Positions 1-7,885 of a stretch of DNA of 23,217 nt are shown piece after piece. The DNA is from a virus, in the IMG/VR virus record IMGVR_UViG_3300020578_002130, positions 1-23,217 of that record. The stretch is one strand, 5' to 3'. Positions within the stretch are counted from its first letter, which is position 1. Each line of letters opens with the position of its first letter. A model generated the notes under the pieces. That model saw only the letters and a list, made by a program, of their open reading frames with translations. It was not told the DNA's origin and ran no database searches. The translations under genes were made by a program, and so were the position numbers.

Positions 1-226
1 TTCAGCAATCATCTATGATTCAGACATTCTTACGGTCATTGAACCAAAAGATGATTTAATTAATTATTACGGGCAAATTGTAATCTCTGCCCAAGAGAGA
101 ATGGAAAACTCTACTAACATCTTTGGGGAAGAAGATGATGATGAAGATGAGGATATGAAAGAAGAAATTGATCCAGAAGCATTGTTTGAACTGCTAAAAG
201 AAAAGAAGAAGAATAAGTTACACTAA
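1..226 (+). CDS. Unidentified protein, 3' end only (5' truncated)
   Basis: An open frame enters at the window edge (codons in phase with base 2) and runs about 74 codons to a TAA at 224-226. The visible C-terminus starts with an ordinary globular-looking stretch (SAIIYDSDILTVIEP), then an acidic run of Asp/Glu around bases 130-160, then a lysine-rich end (KEKKKNKLH). I do not recognise the family. Acidic then basic tails of this kind occur in several phage assembly and DNA-binding proteins, but that is not enough for a function. It ends 24 bases before the next gene. Confidence 0.7.
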   Translation, partial: SAIIYDSDILTVIEPKDDLINYYGQIVISAQERMENSTNIFGEEDDDEDEDMKEEIDPEALFELLKEKKKNKLH

Positions 227-250
227 ATATTTTATTATCGTGAGGTCATT

Positions 251-1765
251 ATGTCAAATGTGTGTTTCGTGGTGCCAAGTAGTGCATCTAAAGCATATCA
301 AGATTTAGCAAAAACATATTCGGCAATTGAAATGCCCACATGGGCAGCATTGTTGGCTTCTGCTGTGCGTGTTAAAGGCCATGAACCATGTATATTGGAC
401 TTTGATGCTTGTCCTGCAACTGACGAAAATGCGGCAGAACAAATTGCATCATCAAAGCCAAAACTAGTAGTATTTGTTCTCTACGGACAAAATCCAAATT
501 CAGGCACCACAATGATGATTGGTGCCAAATCTCTAGTCACTCAACTAAAACTATCACATCCAAATTTAAAGACTGCATTTATTGGGTCACATACATCAGC
601 ATTACCACATGAAGTAATTCAATACAAATATGTTGATTTTGCTTTTATTAATGAGGGCGTTTACGGTCTTTTGGATTTATTAGAAACAGATTTAGAAAAT
701 GATTTAGATAATGTTCGTGGCATGTGGTATAAAAAACATGGACTTCCAAGACCAACAACAGGCGGATGCATAGTAAAGACCGATGATATGGATGTTGTAA
801 TGCCTGGTTATGCTTGGGATTTATTACCTAAAGATAAAAATTTATTAGACAATTATCGGGCTCATTATTGGCATACTAACTTTTTAGAGAAAGGTCGTAC
901 ACCATTTGCGGCAATTTATACATCATTAGGTTGCCAATTTGGTTGCAACTTCTGTATGATTAACATTGTAAACAGAACATCATATGACGAAGGCATTGTA
1001 TCTTCTGATAGTCGTGGTATGAGATTTTGGTCTCCAAAATTAATATTGAAAGAATTGGAATACTTGTATGAGAATGGTGTTAGAACAATTCGTCTTACAG
1101 ACGAGATGTTTTTTCTAAACAAAAAATATTATCAACCAATATTGCAAGGTATTGTGGATCGTGGCATGAAGTTTAACTTTTGGGCTTATGCTAGAGTAGA
1201 TTCTGTTCGTGAAGATCAATTAAAACTATTTAAAGATGCAGGTGTAAATTGGTTGGCACTTGGCATTGAATCAGGTAATCAACAGGTTCGTTTAGAAATT
1301 GACAAAGGTAGATTCAAACAAGTAAATATTCGTGAAGTGGTAAAACAAATTAAAGATGCCGATATTAATGTTCTTGGTAATTATATGTTTGGATTTCCAG
1401 AAGATACTAGAGAAACAATGCAAGAAACTTTAGATTTAGCTTTAGAGTTAAACTGTGAACACGCAAACTTCTATGCAGCAATGGCATTACCTGGTAGTCC
1501 ATTGTATATGGAAGCCAAAAATAATAATTGGGAATTGCCACAAACTTTTGATGAGTTTGCTTTCTTATCATATGATTGTAAACCATTAAGAACTAAATCG
1601 CTATCTGGTGCTGAAGTATTGAAGTTTCGTGATGATGCATGGCATACTTACTTTTCACACAAACCGTTTTTAGATTTGGTAGAAAATAAATTTGGAATAC
1701 AATCAAGACAAAATGTAGAAGAAATGTCAAAGATTCGTTTGAAAAGGAAAATATTAGGTGACTAA
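251..1765 (+). CDS. B12-binding-domain radical SAM enzyme
   Basis: 504 aa. The C-terminal two thirds is a radical SAM barrel: the cluster motif CX3CX2C is visible as C228, C232 and C235 (LGCQFGCNFC), followed by the expected GIES and MFGFPED segments near residues 338 and 378. Residues 1-180 look like the Rossmann-type cobalamin-binding domain found in the B12-dependent radical SAM class, but the base-off DxHxxG histidine motif is not seen, so cobalamin may bind base-on or not at all. Family members carry out methylations, ring contractions and other radical chemistry at unreactive carbons. It opens a sugar-type cluster and overlaps the next gene by 8 bases, so a role in modifying a sugar or lipid-linked glycan is inferred. 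The ATG at 251 follows a GTGAGG ribosome-binding site. Confidence 0.85.
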   Translation: MSNVCFVVPSSASKAYQDLAKTYSAIEMPTWAALLASAVRVKGHEPCILDFDACPATDENAAEQIASSKPKLVVFVLYGQNPNSGTTMMIGAKSLVTQLKLSHPNLKTAFIGSHTSALPHEVIQYKYVDFAFINEGVYGLLDLLETDLENDLDNVRGMWYKKHGLPRPTTGGCIVKTDDMDVVMPGYAWDLLPKDKNLLDNYRAHYWHTNFLEKGRTPFAAIYTSLGCQFGCNFCMINIVNRTSYDEGIVSSDSRGMRFWSPKLILKELEYLYENGVRTIRLTDEMFFLNKKYYQPILQGIVDRGMKFNFWAYARVDSVREDQLKLFKDAGVNWLALGIESGNQQVRLEIDKGRFKQVNIREVVKQIKDADINVLGNYMFGFPEDTRETMQETLDLALELNCEHANFYAAMALPGSPLYMEAKNNNWELPQTFDEFAFLSYDCKPLRTKSLSGAEVLKFRDDAWHTYFSHKPFLDLVENKFGIQSRQNVEEMSKIRLKRKILGD

Positions 1766-2357
1766 AGAAGAACTCATATCATTCGAAGAAAAAATGGCCG
1801 ATCATTTCAATAAGGCTAAAATTCGAGCACCAATTCATTTATACTATGGTAATGAAAAAGAATTGATTGATATATTTAAAAACATTCGTTCTAAAGATTG
1901 GGTATTTTGTTCTTGGCGTTCACATTATCAATGTTTACTTAAAGGTGTTCCACCTGTCGAATTAGAAAAAGATATACTAGAAGGTAAATCCATTTCTTTA
2001 TGTTATCCTAAGTATAACATATATTCTTCAGCGATTGTTGGTGGTAATATACCAATTGCAGTTGGTGCTGCTATGGCAATGAAACGAAAAAATATTGATA
2101 CTAAAGTTTATTGTTTCGTTGGTGATATGACAGCTGAAGCAGGTATATTTTCAGAAAATTTAAAATATAGTATGAATCACAAATTACCTATTAAATTTAT
2201 TGTCGAAGACAATGGCAAATCCGTTTGTACGAACACAAATGAAACATGGAGTATAGATAATTCTTCCTATAAAAATTTAAATAATGATTATGTTTATTAC
2301 TACGAATATGAAACAAAATATCCACATGCTGGTGCAGGAATGAGGGTACAATTTTGA
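1758..2357 (+). CDS. Thiamine-diphosphate enzyme, PP half (E1-alpha-like, short)
   Basis: 199 aa, GTG start inside the end of the preceding gene. The layout matches the cofactor (PP) half of the pyruvate/acetoin dehydrogenase E1-alpha family: an HYQCLLKGVP segment at 56-65, the IVGGNIPIAVGAA segment at 93-105, and the ThDP/Mg site GDM...EDNGKSV at 122-156. The usual GDG reads GDM here, which is uncommon, but the Asp and the downstream Asn are kept. Typical E1-alpha proteins are over 300 aa; this one lacks the C-terminal part. Together with the next gene it should make one heteromeric ThDP active site. In a sugar cluster, paired E1-like proteins are known to attach two-carbon branches to nucleotide sugars (for example AviB1/AviB2 in avilamycin), so a transketolase or carboligase role is more likely than pyruvate oxidation. 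Substrate unknown. Confidence 0.85.
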   Translation: MTKEELISFEEKMADHFNKAKIRAPIHLYYGNEKELIDIFKNIRSKDWVFCSWRSHYQCLLKGVPPVELEKDILEGKSISLCYPKYNIYSSAIVGGNIPIAVGAAMAMKRKNIDTKVYCFVGDMTAEAGIFSENLKYSMNHKLPIKFIVEDNGKSVCTNTNETWSIDNSSYKNLNNDYVYYYEYETKYPHAGAGMRVQF

Positions 2358-2884
2358 AATATTTTGAAGAACTTAAAACAGCGATGGAGATGTTATCAAA
2401 AGATCCAAGAGTAATGTTTATTGGCCAAGCAGTTGAGTATCCTGGCACTGCAATGTCAAATACACTAAAAGACATTTCAAAAGACCAATTATATGAATTG
2501 CCTGTTTTTGAAGATACACAAATGGGTATGTCTTTAGGTCTTGCACTTGCAGGTTTTATTCCGGTTAGCATTTATCCAAGATGGAATTTTTTAATATGTG
2601 CAACAAATCAACTTGTCAACCATGTTGATAAAATAACTCTAATGTCAGATTATAAACCAAGAATGATTATACGCACAAGTATTGGATCTGAAAGACCTTT
2701 GCATCCACAACATCAACATATTGGTGATTATACTGATGCATTTAAAATATTGTGTCCAAATATTGACATAATTAAATTAGAAGAACCAGAAGATATTGTG
2801 CCTGCTTATACAAAAGCTTATGAAAGAAAAGATGGCAAAGCTACTGTGTTGGTTGAATATGGAGATTTTTATAGCGAAAAATGA
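2354..2884 (+). CDS. Thiamine-diphosphate enzyme, PYR half (E1-beta/transketolase-like, short)
   Basis: 176 aa with a TTG start overlapping the previous stop by four bases (TTGA), so it is translationally coupled; a GAGGG ribosome-binding site lies at 2342-2346. The sequence resembles the N-terminal pyrimidine-binding domain of E1-beta: AMEMLSKDPRV near the start, the catalytic Glu expected at E53 in FEDTQMGMSLGLALAGF, and a GSERPLHPQHQH segment near 112-123. The usual C-terminal transketolase domain (about 120 aa) is absent. It must pair with the upstream PP half. Two short halves of this size resemble sulfopyruvate decarboxylase ComD/ComE in size, but the PP-then-PYR gene order and motifs are E1-like. 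The next gene begins at its stop codon. Confidence 0.85.
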   Translation: MKYFEELKTAMEMLSKDPRVMFIGQAVEYPGTAMSNTLKDISKDQLYELPVFEDTQMGMSLGLALAGFIPVSIYPRWNFLICATNQLVNHVDKITLMSDYKPRMIIRTSIGSERPLHPQHQHIGDYTDAFKILCPNIDIIKLEEPEDIVPAYTKAYERKDGKATVLVEYGDFYSEK

Positions 2885-3876
2885 TTATCACAAAAACACC
2901 TTATAGATTGTCGTTGTTTGGAGGCGGTACGGATTATCCAGCGTGGTTCAATGATAACCCAAGTATCTGTATATCAGCTGCAATGGCAAACTATTGTTAT
3001 TTGACAGTAAAAAAATTACCACCATTCTTCGATTACAAATCACGAATTATCTATTCACAGATAGAGAGTGTTCAATCAGTAGATGACATTAATCATCCAT
3101 CAGCACGAGCATGTTTACAGTATCTTGATATGAAAGATATCTCTGTGACACACGATGGTGATTTGCCTGCAAGGTCTGGTATTGGTTCTTCATCTTCTTT
3201 TACTGTTGGTCTATTACATGCACTCTATACAATGCGTGGCAATACAATAACAAAAGATGAATTGGCAAGACAAGCAATTCATGTTGAACAAAGCATCATT
3301 GGTGAAAATGTTGGCATACAAGACCAAATCATTGCTGCAAAAGGTGGCATACAAGTCATTCGTATGGGGCCAGGCTCAGGGATGTATTCATGGACATCCA
3401 ATACACTAAAAATTTCAAATGACTATATGAAAGAATTAGAATCACACATCATGCTTGGTTTCTCTGGTGTGTCTCGTCATGCCGAAGTGCAGTCAAAGAA
3501 AAAAGTAGAAAACATCAAACAAGGCATTAATCACAATCAATTACAACTCACGGCAAAATTAACAGAAGAAGCCTTAGAAATGCTTGTCAAACAAGAAGAA
3601 ATTATTACAATAGGTAATTTCTTAAATCTTGGTTGGAGATTAAAAAGAAAACTAGCAGAAGGTGTAACTGAGAAATGGATTGATGACATATATGAACAAT
3701 CAATTAAAGCAGGTGCGTTTGGTGGTAAATTGATGGGTGCTGGTGGCGGTGGGTTCTTTATGTTCTTAGTGCCATCTGAACACCAAGAAAAATTTAGAGA
3801 AGAAATGAAATCAATTAAAGTATGGGTACCTTTTAGATTTGATACAGAAGGTTCTCAATTAGTTTTGAATACATGA
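2881..3876 (+). CDS. hddA: GHMP kinase, D-glycero-D-manno-heptose 7-phosphate kinase-like
   Basis: 331 aa. All three GHMP kinase signatures are visible: the N-terminal GGGTDYP substrate motif at residues 14-20, the ATP-binding PARSGIGSSSS motif near 96-106, and the C-terminal MGAGGGGFF motif near 278-286. The GGGTDY start and overall length match HddA, which phosphorylates D-glycero-D-manno-heptose 7-phosphate at C1 on the way to GDP-heptose; related kinases act on other sugars, so the exact sugar is not certain. The ATG overlaps the TGA of the ThDP PYR-half gene (ATGA). No heptose isomerase (GmhA), phosphatase (GmhB) or guanylyltransferase (HddC) is visible in this window; they may lie upstream or be supplied by the host. 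Confidence 0.85.
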   Translation: MIITKTPYRLSLFGGGTDYPAWFNDNPSICISAAMANYCYLTVKKLPPFFDYKSRIIYSQIESVQSVDDINHPSARACLQYLDMKDISVTHDGDLPARSGIGSSSSFTVGLLHALYTMRGNTITKDELARQAIHVEQSIIGENVGIQDQIIAAKGGIQVIRMGPGSGMYSWTSNTLKISNDYMKELESHIMLGFSGVSRHAEVQSKKKVENIKQGINHNQLQLTAKLTEEALEMLVKQEEIITIGNFLNLGWRLKRKLAEGVTEKWIDDIYEQSIKAGAFGGKLMGAGGGGFFMFLVPSEHQEKFREEMKSIKVWVPFRFDTEGSQLVLNT

Positions 3877-3883
3877 GGTTAAA

Positions 3884-5053
3884 ATGAAATATCCTTTGAT
3901 GAGAAATAATATTACACGGCAAGATTTAGATGCCATGATTGAACATCTGAAACAAGATGATCCTATTTTAACAAATGGGCCTAAGTGCCGAGAGTTTGAA
4001 CAGGCCTGGTCTGATTGGTTAGGTGTAAAGTATTCCGTTTTTGTAAACTCTGGTGCATCTGCCAACCTTCTGTCAATAACAATGTTAAAGATAATGTATC
4101 CTGAAGGTGGTCAAATTATTGTGCCACCTCTGACATGGGTATCTGACATTGCATCGGTATTGCAAACAGGTTTTACTCCTGTGTTTGTTGACATTAATTT
4201 AGATACACTTGGTATGAATATTGATGCCATTTTGAATGCAATTACACCAAATACCCGTGCCGTATTTCTTTCACATATACAAGGCTTCAATGCGCTCACA
4301 GATGAATTGATAGTTGAATTAGAAAGAAGAAAGATTCATTTAATTGAAGATGTTTGTGAATCACATGGTGCAACCCATAATCGACAATTATGTGGTAGTT
4401 TTGGACTCATGTCAAATTTCTCATTCTACTATGCACACCACATGACTACAATTGAAGGTGGCATGGTGTGTACCAATGATGAAAAGATTTACAATACAAT
4501 TCGTATGCTAAGGTCACATGGCATGGTAAGAGAATGTGACAATGAAACAATGAAGGCAAACTATAAAGAACAAAATTCAGAACTCAATTCTGATTTCATC
4601 TTTGCTCATGCAGCATATAACATGCGTAATAATGAACTTGGCGGTATACTTGGTCTCAACCAGTTGCCAAATCTAGACCAAAATGTTATACTCCGAAATA
4701 GAAATCACGAAAGATTTTTAAGTAGATTAGACCAAAACAAATACTTCGTGGGTTTCAAATTAGTTGGGGCAAGCAACTATGCCTTCAATTTGATTGTCAA
4801 AGAAAAAGACAAAGAGTTTACAGAAAGACTGATGCAAAGAATGAGAGAAGAAGGTATTGAATTTAGACGAGGTAGTGCAGGCGGTGGTAATCAATTGAGA
4901 CAGCCATATCTGCAAAATATTCTGCCTAAAGAATACTATAAAAACTTTCCTAACACAGAACATGTTCACTTCTATGGATTTTATATTGGTAATTTTCCTG
5001 CAATGACAATTGAAGAAGTAGATGCAATCACAAATATATTGAATGGAGTATAA
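3884..5053 (+). CDS. DegT-family PMP-dependent sugar 3-dehydratase (ColD-like)
   Basis: 389 aa, DegT/DnrJ/EryC1/StrS fold: NSGASANLL near 55-63, the cofactor-binding LIEDVCESHGA at 153-163 and the EGGMV motif at 191-195. Where sugar aminotransferases carry the Schiff-base lysine, this protein has His185 (FSFYYAHHMTTIEGG). That replacement is the hallmark of the PMP-dependent 3-dehydratases (ColD, and E1/RfbH), which remove the C3 hydroxyl of a 4-keto-sugar. The CxCxxxC-type cysteine cluster that holds the 2Fe-2S centre in RfbH is not present, so the glutamate-driven ColD type fits better. The ATG at 3884 has a GAGG site 6 bases upstream. It implies a 3-deoxy sugar product. Confidence 0.88.
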   Translation: MKYPLMRNNITRQDLDAMIEHLKQDDPILTNGPKCREFEQAWSDWLGVKYSVFVNSGASANLLSITMLKIMYPEGGQIIVPPLTWVSDIASVLQTGFTPVFVDINLDTLGMNIDAILNAITPNTRAVFLSHIQGFNALTDELIVELERRKIHLIEDVCESHGATHNRQLCGSFGLMSNFSFYYAHHMTTIEGGMVCTNDEKIYNTIRMLRSHGMVRECDNETMKANYKEQNSELNSDFIFAHAAYNMRNNELGGILGLNQLPNLDQNVILRNRNHERFLSRLDQNKYFVGFKLVGASNYAFNLIVKEKDKEFTERLMQRMREEGIEFRRGSAGGGNQLRQPYLQNILPKEYYKNFPNTEHVHFYGFYIGNFPAMTIEEVDAITNILNGV

Positions 5054-5980
5054 ATGGCAAATATTTTAGTTACGGGTGGTGCAGGTTACATTGGCTCAAT
5101 GTTGGTGCCAGAACTTCTTAAAGATGGTCACAATGTAACCGTTTTAGATAATTTTATGTATCAACAAACATCACTCAATCATCTATGTAATCATTCAAAC
5201 TTTAGAGTATATAGAGGCGACATTCGTATTGGTGCAGATATCTTCCCTCTAATGAATCAAGCGGATGTTATTATTCCTTTGGCAGCTTATGTTGGTGCAC
5301 CATTGTGTGATAAAGACCCAATCGGTGCAACTACTACAAACAAAGATGCCATTTTTATGATGATTGAAAAGTTAAGTGACAATCAACTTGTATTAATGCC
5401 TACAACAAATAGTGCATATGGTACTGGTGATTATTGTACCGAAGAATCACCATTGAATCCTATTTCTAGATATGCCATAGATAAAGTAGAAGTAGAAAAA
5501 AGATTGATGCAACATCCTAATGCAATTAGTTTCAGACTTGCAACTGTATTTGGCATGTCACCAAGAATGAGAATTGATTTGTTGGTAAATGATATGACAT
5601 ATCGTGCTGTGAATGATGGCTTTGTTGTGTTGTTTGAATCACACTTTAAGAGAAACTACATTCATGTGATGGATGTTGTTCAGGCATTTCTATTGGCTAT
5701 TCGTAATCATATTATTATGAAAGGTAACATCTACAATGTTGGTCTTTCTTCTGCCAATGTCTCTAAGAAAGAATTGTGTGAAATCATTAAAGACCATGTA
5801 CCAAGATTTGAAATCATTGAAGCATCTATTGGGAAAGATAAAGACCAAAGAAACTACATTGTGTCTAATGAGAAGATAGAGAGTGTTGGTTTTACTCCTA
5901 AATATACATTGAATGATGGAGTAAAAGAACTGATTAAAGGTTACACAATGGTTAAGAATACAAAGTATGGTAATATCTAA
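5054..5980 (+). CDS. NAD-dependent epimerase/dehydratase (extended SDR)
   Basis: 308 aa. The Rossmann dinucleotide motif GGAGYIG (G8, G11, G14) is at the N-terminus, D32 after the second strand favours NAD(H), and the catalytic YxxxK is Y140/K144 with Ser120 in TTNSAYG. These are the features of nucleotide-sugar epimerases and 4-ketoreductases. It starts directly after the stop of the 3-dehydratase gene and closes the sugar cluster. A plausible job is epimerising or reducing the 4-keto sugar formed by the other enzymes, as ColC does after ColD. The substrate and stereochemistry cannot be read from sequence. Confidence 0.88.
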   Translation: MANILVTGGAGYIGSMLVPELLKDGHNVTVLDNFMYQQTSLNHLCNHSNFRVYRGDIRIGADIFPLMNQADVIIPLAAYVGAPLCDKDPIGATTTNKDAIFMMIEKLSDNQLVLMPTTNSAYGTGDYCTEESPLNPISRYAIDKVEVEKRLMQHPNAISFRLATVFGMSPRMRIDLLVNDMTYRAVNDGFVVLFESHFKRNYIHVMDVVQAFLLAIRNHIIMKGNIYNVGLSSANVSKKELCEIIKDHVPRFEIIEASIGKDKDQRNYIVSNEKIESVGFTPKYTLNDGVKELIKGYTMVKNTKYGNI

Positions 5981-6060
5981 GCAGCTGCTATTAACATCTA
6001 ACGGGAACACCCAGACTATAACATCTGTCAAGCACTAAGTCAACAAAAAAGAAGGCAATT

Positions 6061-6597
6061 ATGAGTGATAAGAAAACAAAACATTATGTGAATAACGCCG
6101 ATTTCTTGGCTGCACTTATTGAATACAAAAGAGTGTGTGATGAAGCCAAAAAATCAAACAAACCAGAGCCATCAATACCAAATTACATTGGTGAATGCTT
6201 TCTAAAGATTGCGGAACATCTATCTCGCAAACCTAACTTCATTTCGTATTCGTTTCGTGACGAGATGATTGCCGATGGTATTGAAAATTGCCTTATGTAT
6301 TTTCGCAATTTCGATCCGGATAAGTCCAAAAATCCATTTGCATACTTCACACAAATCATTTACTATGCTTTCTTGCGAAGAATTGTTAAAGAGAAAAAAC
6401 AACTCTATGTGAAGTATAAGGCAACAGAACAGTTTGGCATACTTGATGAATTCGAAATGTTTGAAGACTCTGATGGCAACATGAGACAATTTCAATTGTA
6501 TGATAATATTTCTGAATTCATTCATAACTTTGAGGAAAGTAAACGAAAGAAAAAAGAGGCAAAGATAAAAGGCCTAGAAAAATTTATAGATGAATAA
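6061..6597 (+). CDS. 55: T4 gp55-like late-transcription sigma factor
   Basis: 178 aa (T4 gp55 is 185). The protein follows T4 gp55 closely in its core: a YVNN segment at the N-terminus, EMIADGIE at residues 69-76, then NFDPDKSKNPFAYFTQIIYYAF at about 83-104, which corresponds to sigma region 2 with the -10-recognising helix, and a basic KEKKQLYVKYK stretch. gp55 redirects host RNA polymerase to TATAAATA-type late promoters and works with the sliding clamp (gp45, encoded at 18286) and gp33. No gp33 gene was recognised here. It stands 80 bases after the sugar cluster with an AAGAAGG ribosome-binding site and no obvious promoter of its own. Confidence 0.92.
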   Translation: MSDKKTKHYVNNADFLAALIEYKRVCDEAKKSNKPEPSIPNYIGECFLKIAEHLSRKPNFISYSFRDEMIADGIENCLMYFRNFDPDKSKNPFAYFTQIIYYAFLRRIVKEKKQLYVKYKATEQFGILDEFEMFEDSDGNMRQFQLYDNISEFIHNFEESKRKKKEAKIKGLEKFIDE

Positions 6598-6608
6598 TTG
6601 CCTGATTC

Positions 6609-6640
6609 TGCTTGACTTGTGACACAATAGGAGATATAAT
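6609..6640 (+). promoter_or_regulatory. Sigma70-type promoter overlapping a start codon
   Basis: TTGACT at 6612-6617, a 17-base spacer and TATAAT at 6635-6640, preceded by TGC to give TGCTTGACT. The -10 box overlaps the ATG (6639-6641) of the DUF465-like gene, so transcripts from it would start around 6647, inside that gene, and would feed gp47/gp46 and the genes behind them. Confidence 0.6.
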
Positions 6641-6818
6641 GGACAAGGTAAAAATTGAACATCACATTAAACACTTAGAAGAACAGCACAATAAGTTAGA
6701 CAAAGAAATCATAAAAGAAGAAACAAATTATGGTAATTGTGCCGTCATATCAATTCTCAAAAAGAAAAAACTTAAACTTAAAGACGAAATTGAAGGATTC
6801 AAAAAACAGATAGCATGA
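6639..6818 (+). CDS. DUF465/YdcH-like small coiled-coil protein
   Basis: 59 aa. The ATG at 6639 is preferred over an upstream TTG at 6612 because an AGGAG ribosome-binding site (6628-6632) sits just ahead of it. The protein is almost wholly helical and charged: HHIKHLEEQHNKLDKEI, then a short turn, then LKKKKLKLKDEIEGFKKQ. This helix-turn-helix hairpin with the LKKxKLxLKDEI end matches the small DUF465 (YdcH) family, whose biochemical role is not settled. It overlaps gp47 by four bases (ATGA) and so belongs to the recombination operon. A strong promoter overlaps its own start codon, which makes its expression dependent on upstream transcription. Confidence 0.7.
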   Translation: MDKVKIEHHIKHLEEQHNKLDKEIIKEETNYGNCAVISILKKKKLKLKDEIEGFKKQIA

Positions 6819-7885
6819 AAATTTGTATACTTGGAGATACCCATTTTGGTGCCCGTGGGGATTCGTTGGACTTCCACAAATACTTTGAAAAGTTTTATGA
6901 TGAAGTATTTTTTCCTTATCTTAAAGCAAATAACATTGAAGTAATTTTTCAGATGGGTGATTTGTTTGACCGAAGAAAATTTATCAACTTCAATACACTA
7001 CATCTTTGTCGGCAATACTTTTTTGACCGATGCCAAATTCTTGATATCAAAGTTCACACACTTCTTGGTAATCACGATATTGCTTTCAAAAATACACTAG
7101 AGATAAATTCAACTGGTCTATTGTTGAATGAATATGAAAACATTGAATACTATGATTCATTTGAGACAGCAGAGTTTGATGGTGTTTTAATTGATGTTGT
7201 GCCATGGATTTGTGATGACAATGAACAAGAAATCTTCAATGAAATGAAACAATCAAAGGCACAGATTTGTTTCGGCCATTTTGAAATTACTGGTTTTGAA
7301 ATGGATAAAGGTAATGTTTGTGACCATGGTCTTGACAAAGCACTACTTAAAAAGTATGATGTTGTATTGTCTGGCCACTTTCACCATAAGTCTACTGATG
7401 ATAACATTACCTATGTTGGCACACCGTATGAAATGACCTGGTCTGACTACAATGATCCAAAAGGTTTTCACATCTTTGATACCAACACAAGAGAAATGAC
7501 ATTCGTAAAGAATCCTTTTGCGATGTTTCATAAGTTGACATACGATGATGGGCAAACTGATTTTGAGCATTGGAAGAATTATGACTTTGAATCACTCAAA
7601 GATTCTTATGTCAAAGTGATTGTGATGAACAAACAAAATCCTTATTTGTTTGATACCGTCATCGACAGCCTATATAAAGTAGGTGTTGCTGATTTATCGA
7701 TTGTAGAAGATTTTAGTGATACACTTATTGATGATGATAGTGATATCATTGACCAGGCAGAAGATACAATGACAATTCTCTCTAAGCACATAGACAATCT
7801 TGCGCTCGATGTTGAATCAGAAAAACTTAAATTACTAATGCGTGAATTATACATCGAGGCTCTTAATACAGAAATTGCTGAATGA
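6815..7885 (+). CDS. 47: Recombination endonuclease subunit gp47 (Mre11/SbcD-like nuclease)
   Basis: 356 aa (T4 gp47 339). Calcineurin-like phosphodiesterase motifs appear in order: D8xH10 (GDTH), GDLFDRR at 48-54, GNHD at 85-88, GHFE at 154-157 and GHFHH at 187-191; these hold the two metal ions. The rest forms the capping domain and a C-terminal helical part that binds the gp46 coiled-coil base. In T4, gp46/gp47 resects double-strand ends to make 3' single strands for UvsX, needed for recombination-dependent replication and host DNA breakdown. ATGA overlaps on both sides couple it to the DUF465-like gene and to gp46. Confidence 0.96.
   Translation: MKICILGDTHFGARGDSLDFHKYFEKFYDEVFFPYLKANNIEVIFQMGDLFDRRKFINFNTLHLCRQYFFDRCQILDIKVHTLLGNHDIAFKNTLEINSTGLLLNEYENIEYYDSFETAEFDGVLIDVVPWICDDNEQEIFNEMKQSKAQICFGHFEITGFEMDKGNVCDHGLDKALLKKYDVVLSGHFHHKSTDDNITYVGTPYEMTWSDYNDPKGFHIFDTNTREMTFVKNPFAMFHKLTYDDGQTDFEHWKNYDFESLKDSYVKVIVMNKQNPYLFDTVIDSLYKVGVADLSIVEDFSDTLIDDDSDIIDQAEDTMTILSKHIDNLALDVESEKLKLLMRELYIEALNTEIAE

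Noticed and set aside
223-229. CTAAATA strings at 223-229 and 20998-21004 as possible late promoters
   Set aside because: Each includes a stop codon TAA followed by ATA, and the string also occurs inside coding sequence (for example near 5900 and 10188), so chance is the simpler explanation.
5980-5989. Palindrome AGCAGCTGCT at the end of the epimerase gene as a terminator
   Set aside because: It is only 10 bases with no loop and no T-run after it.
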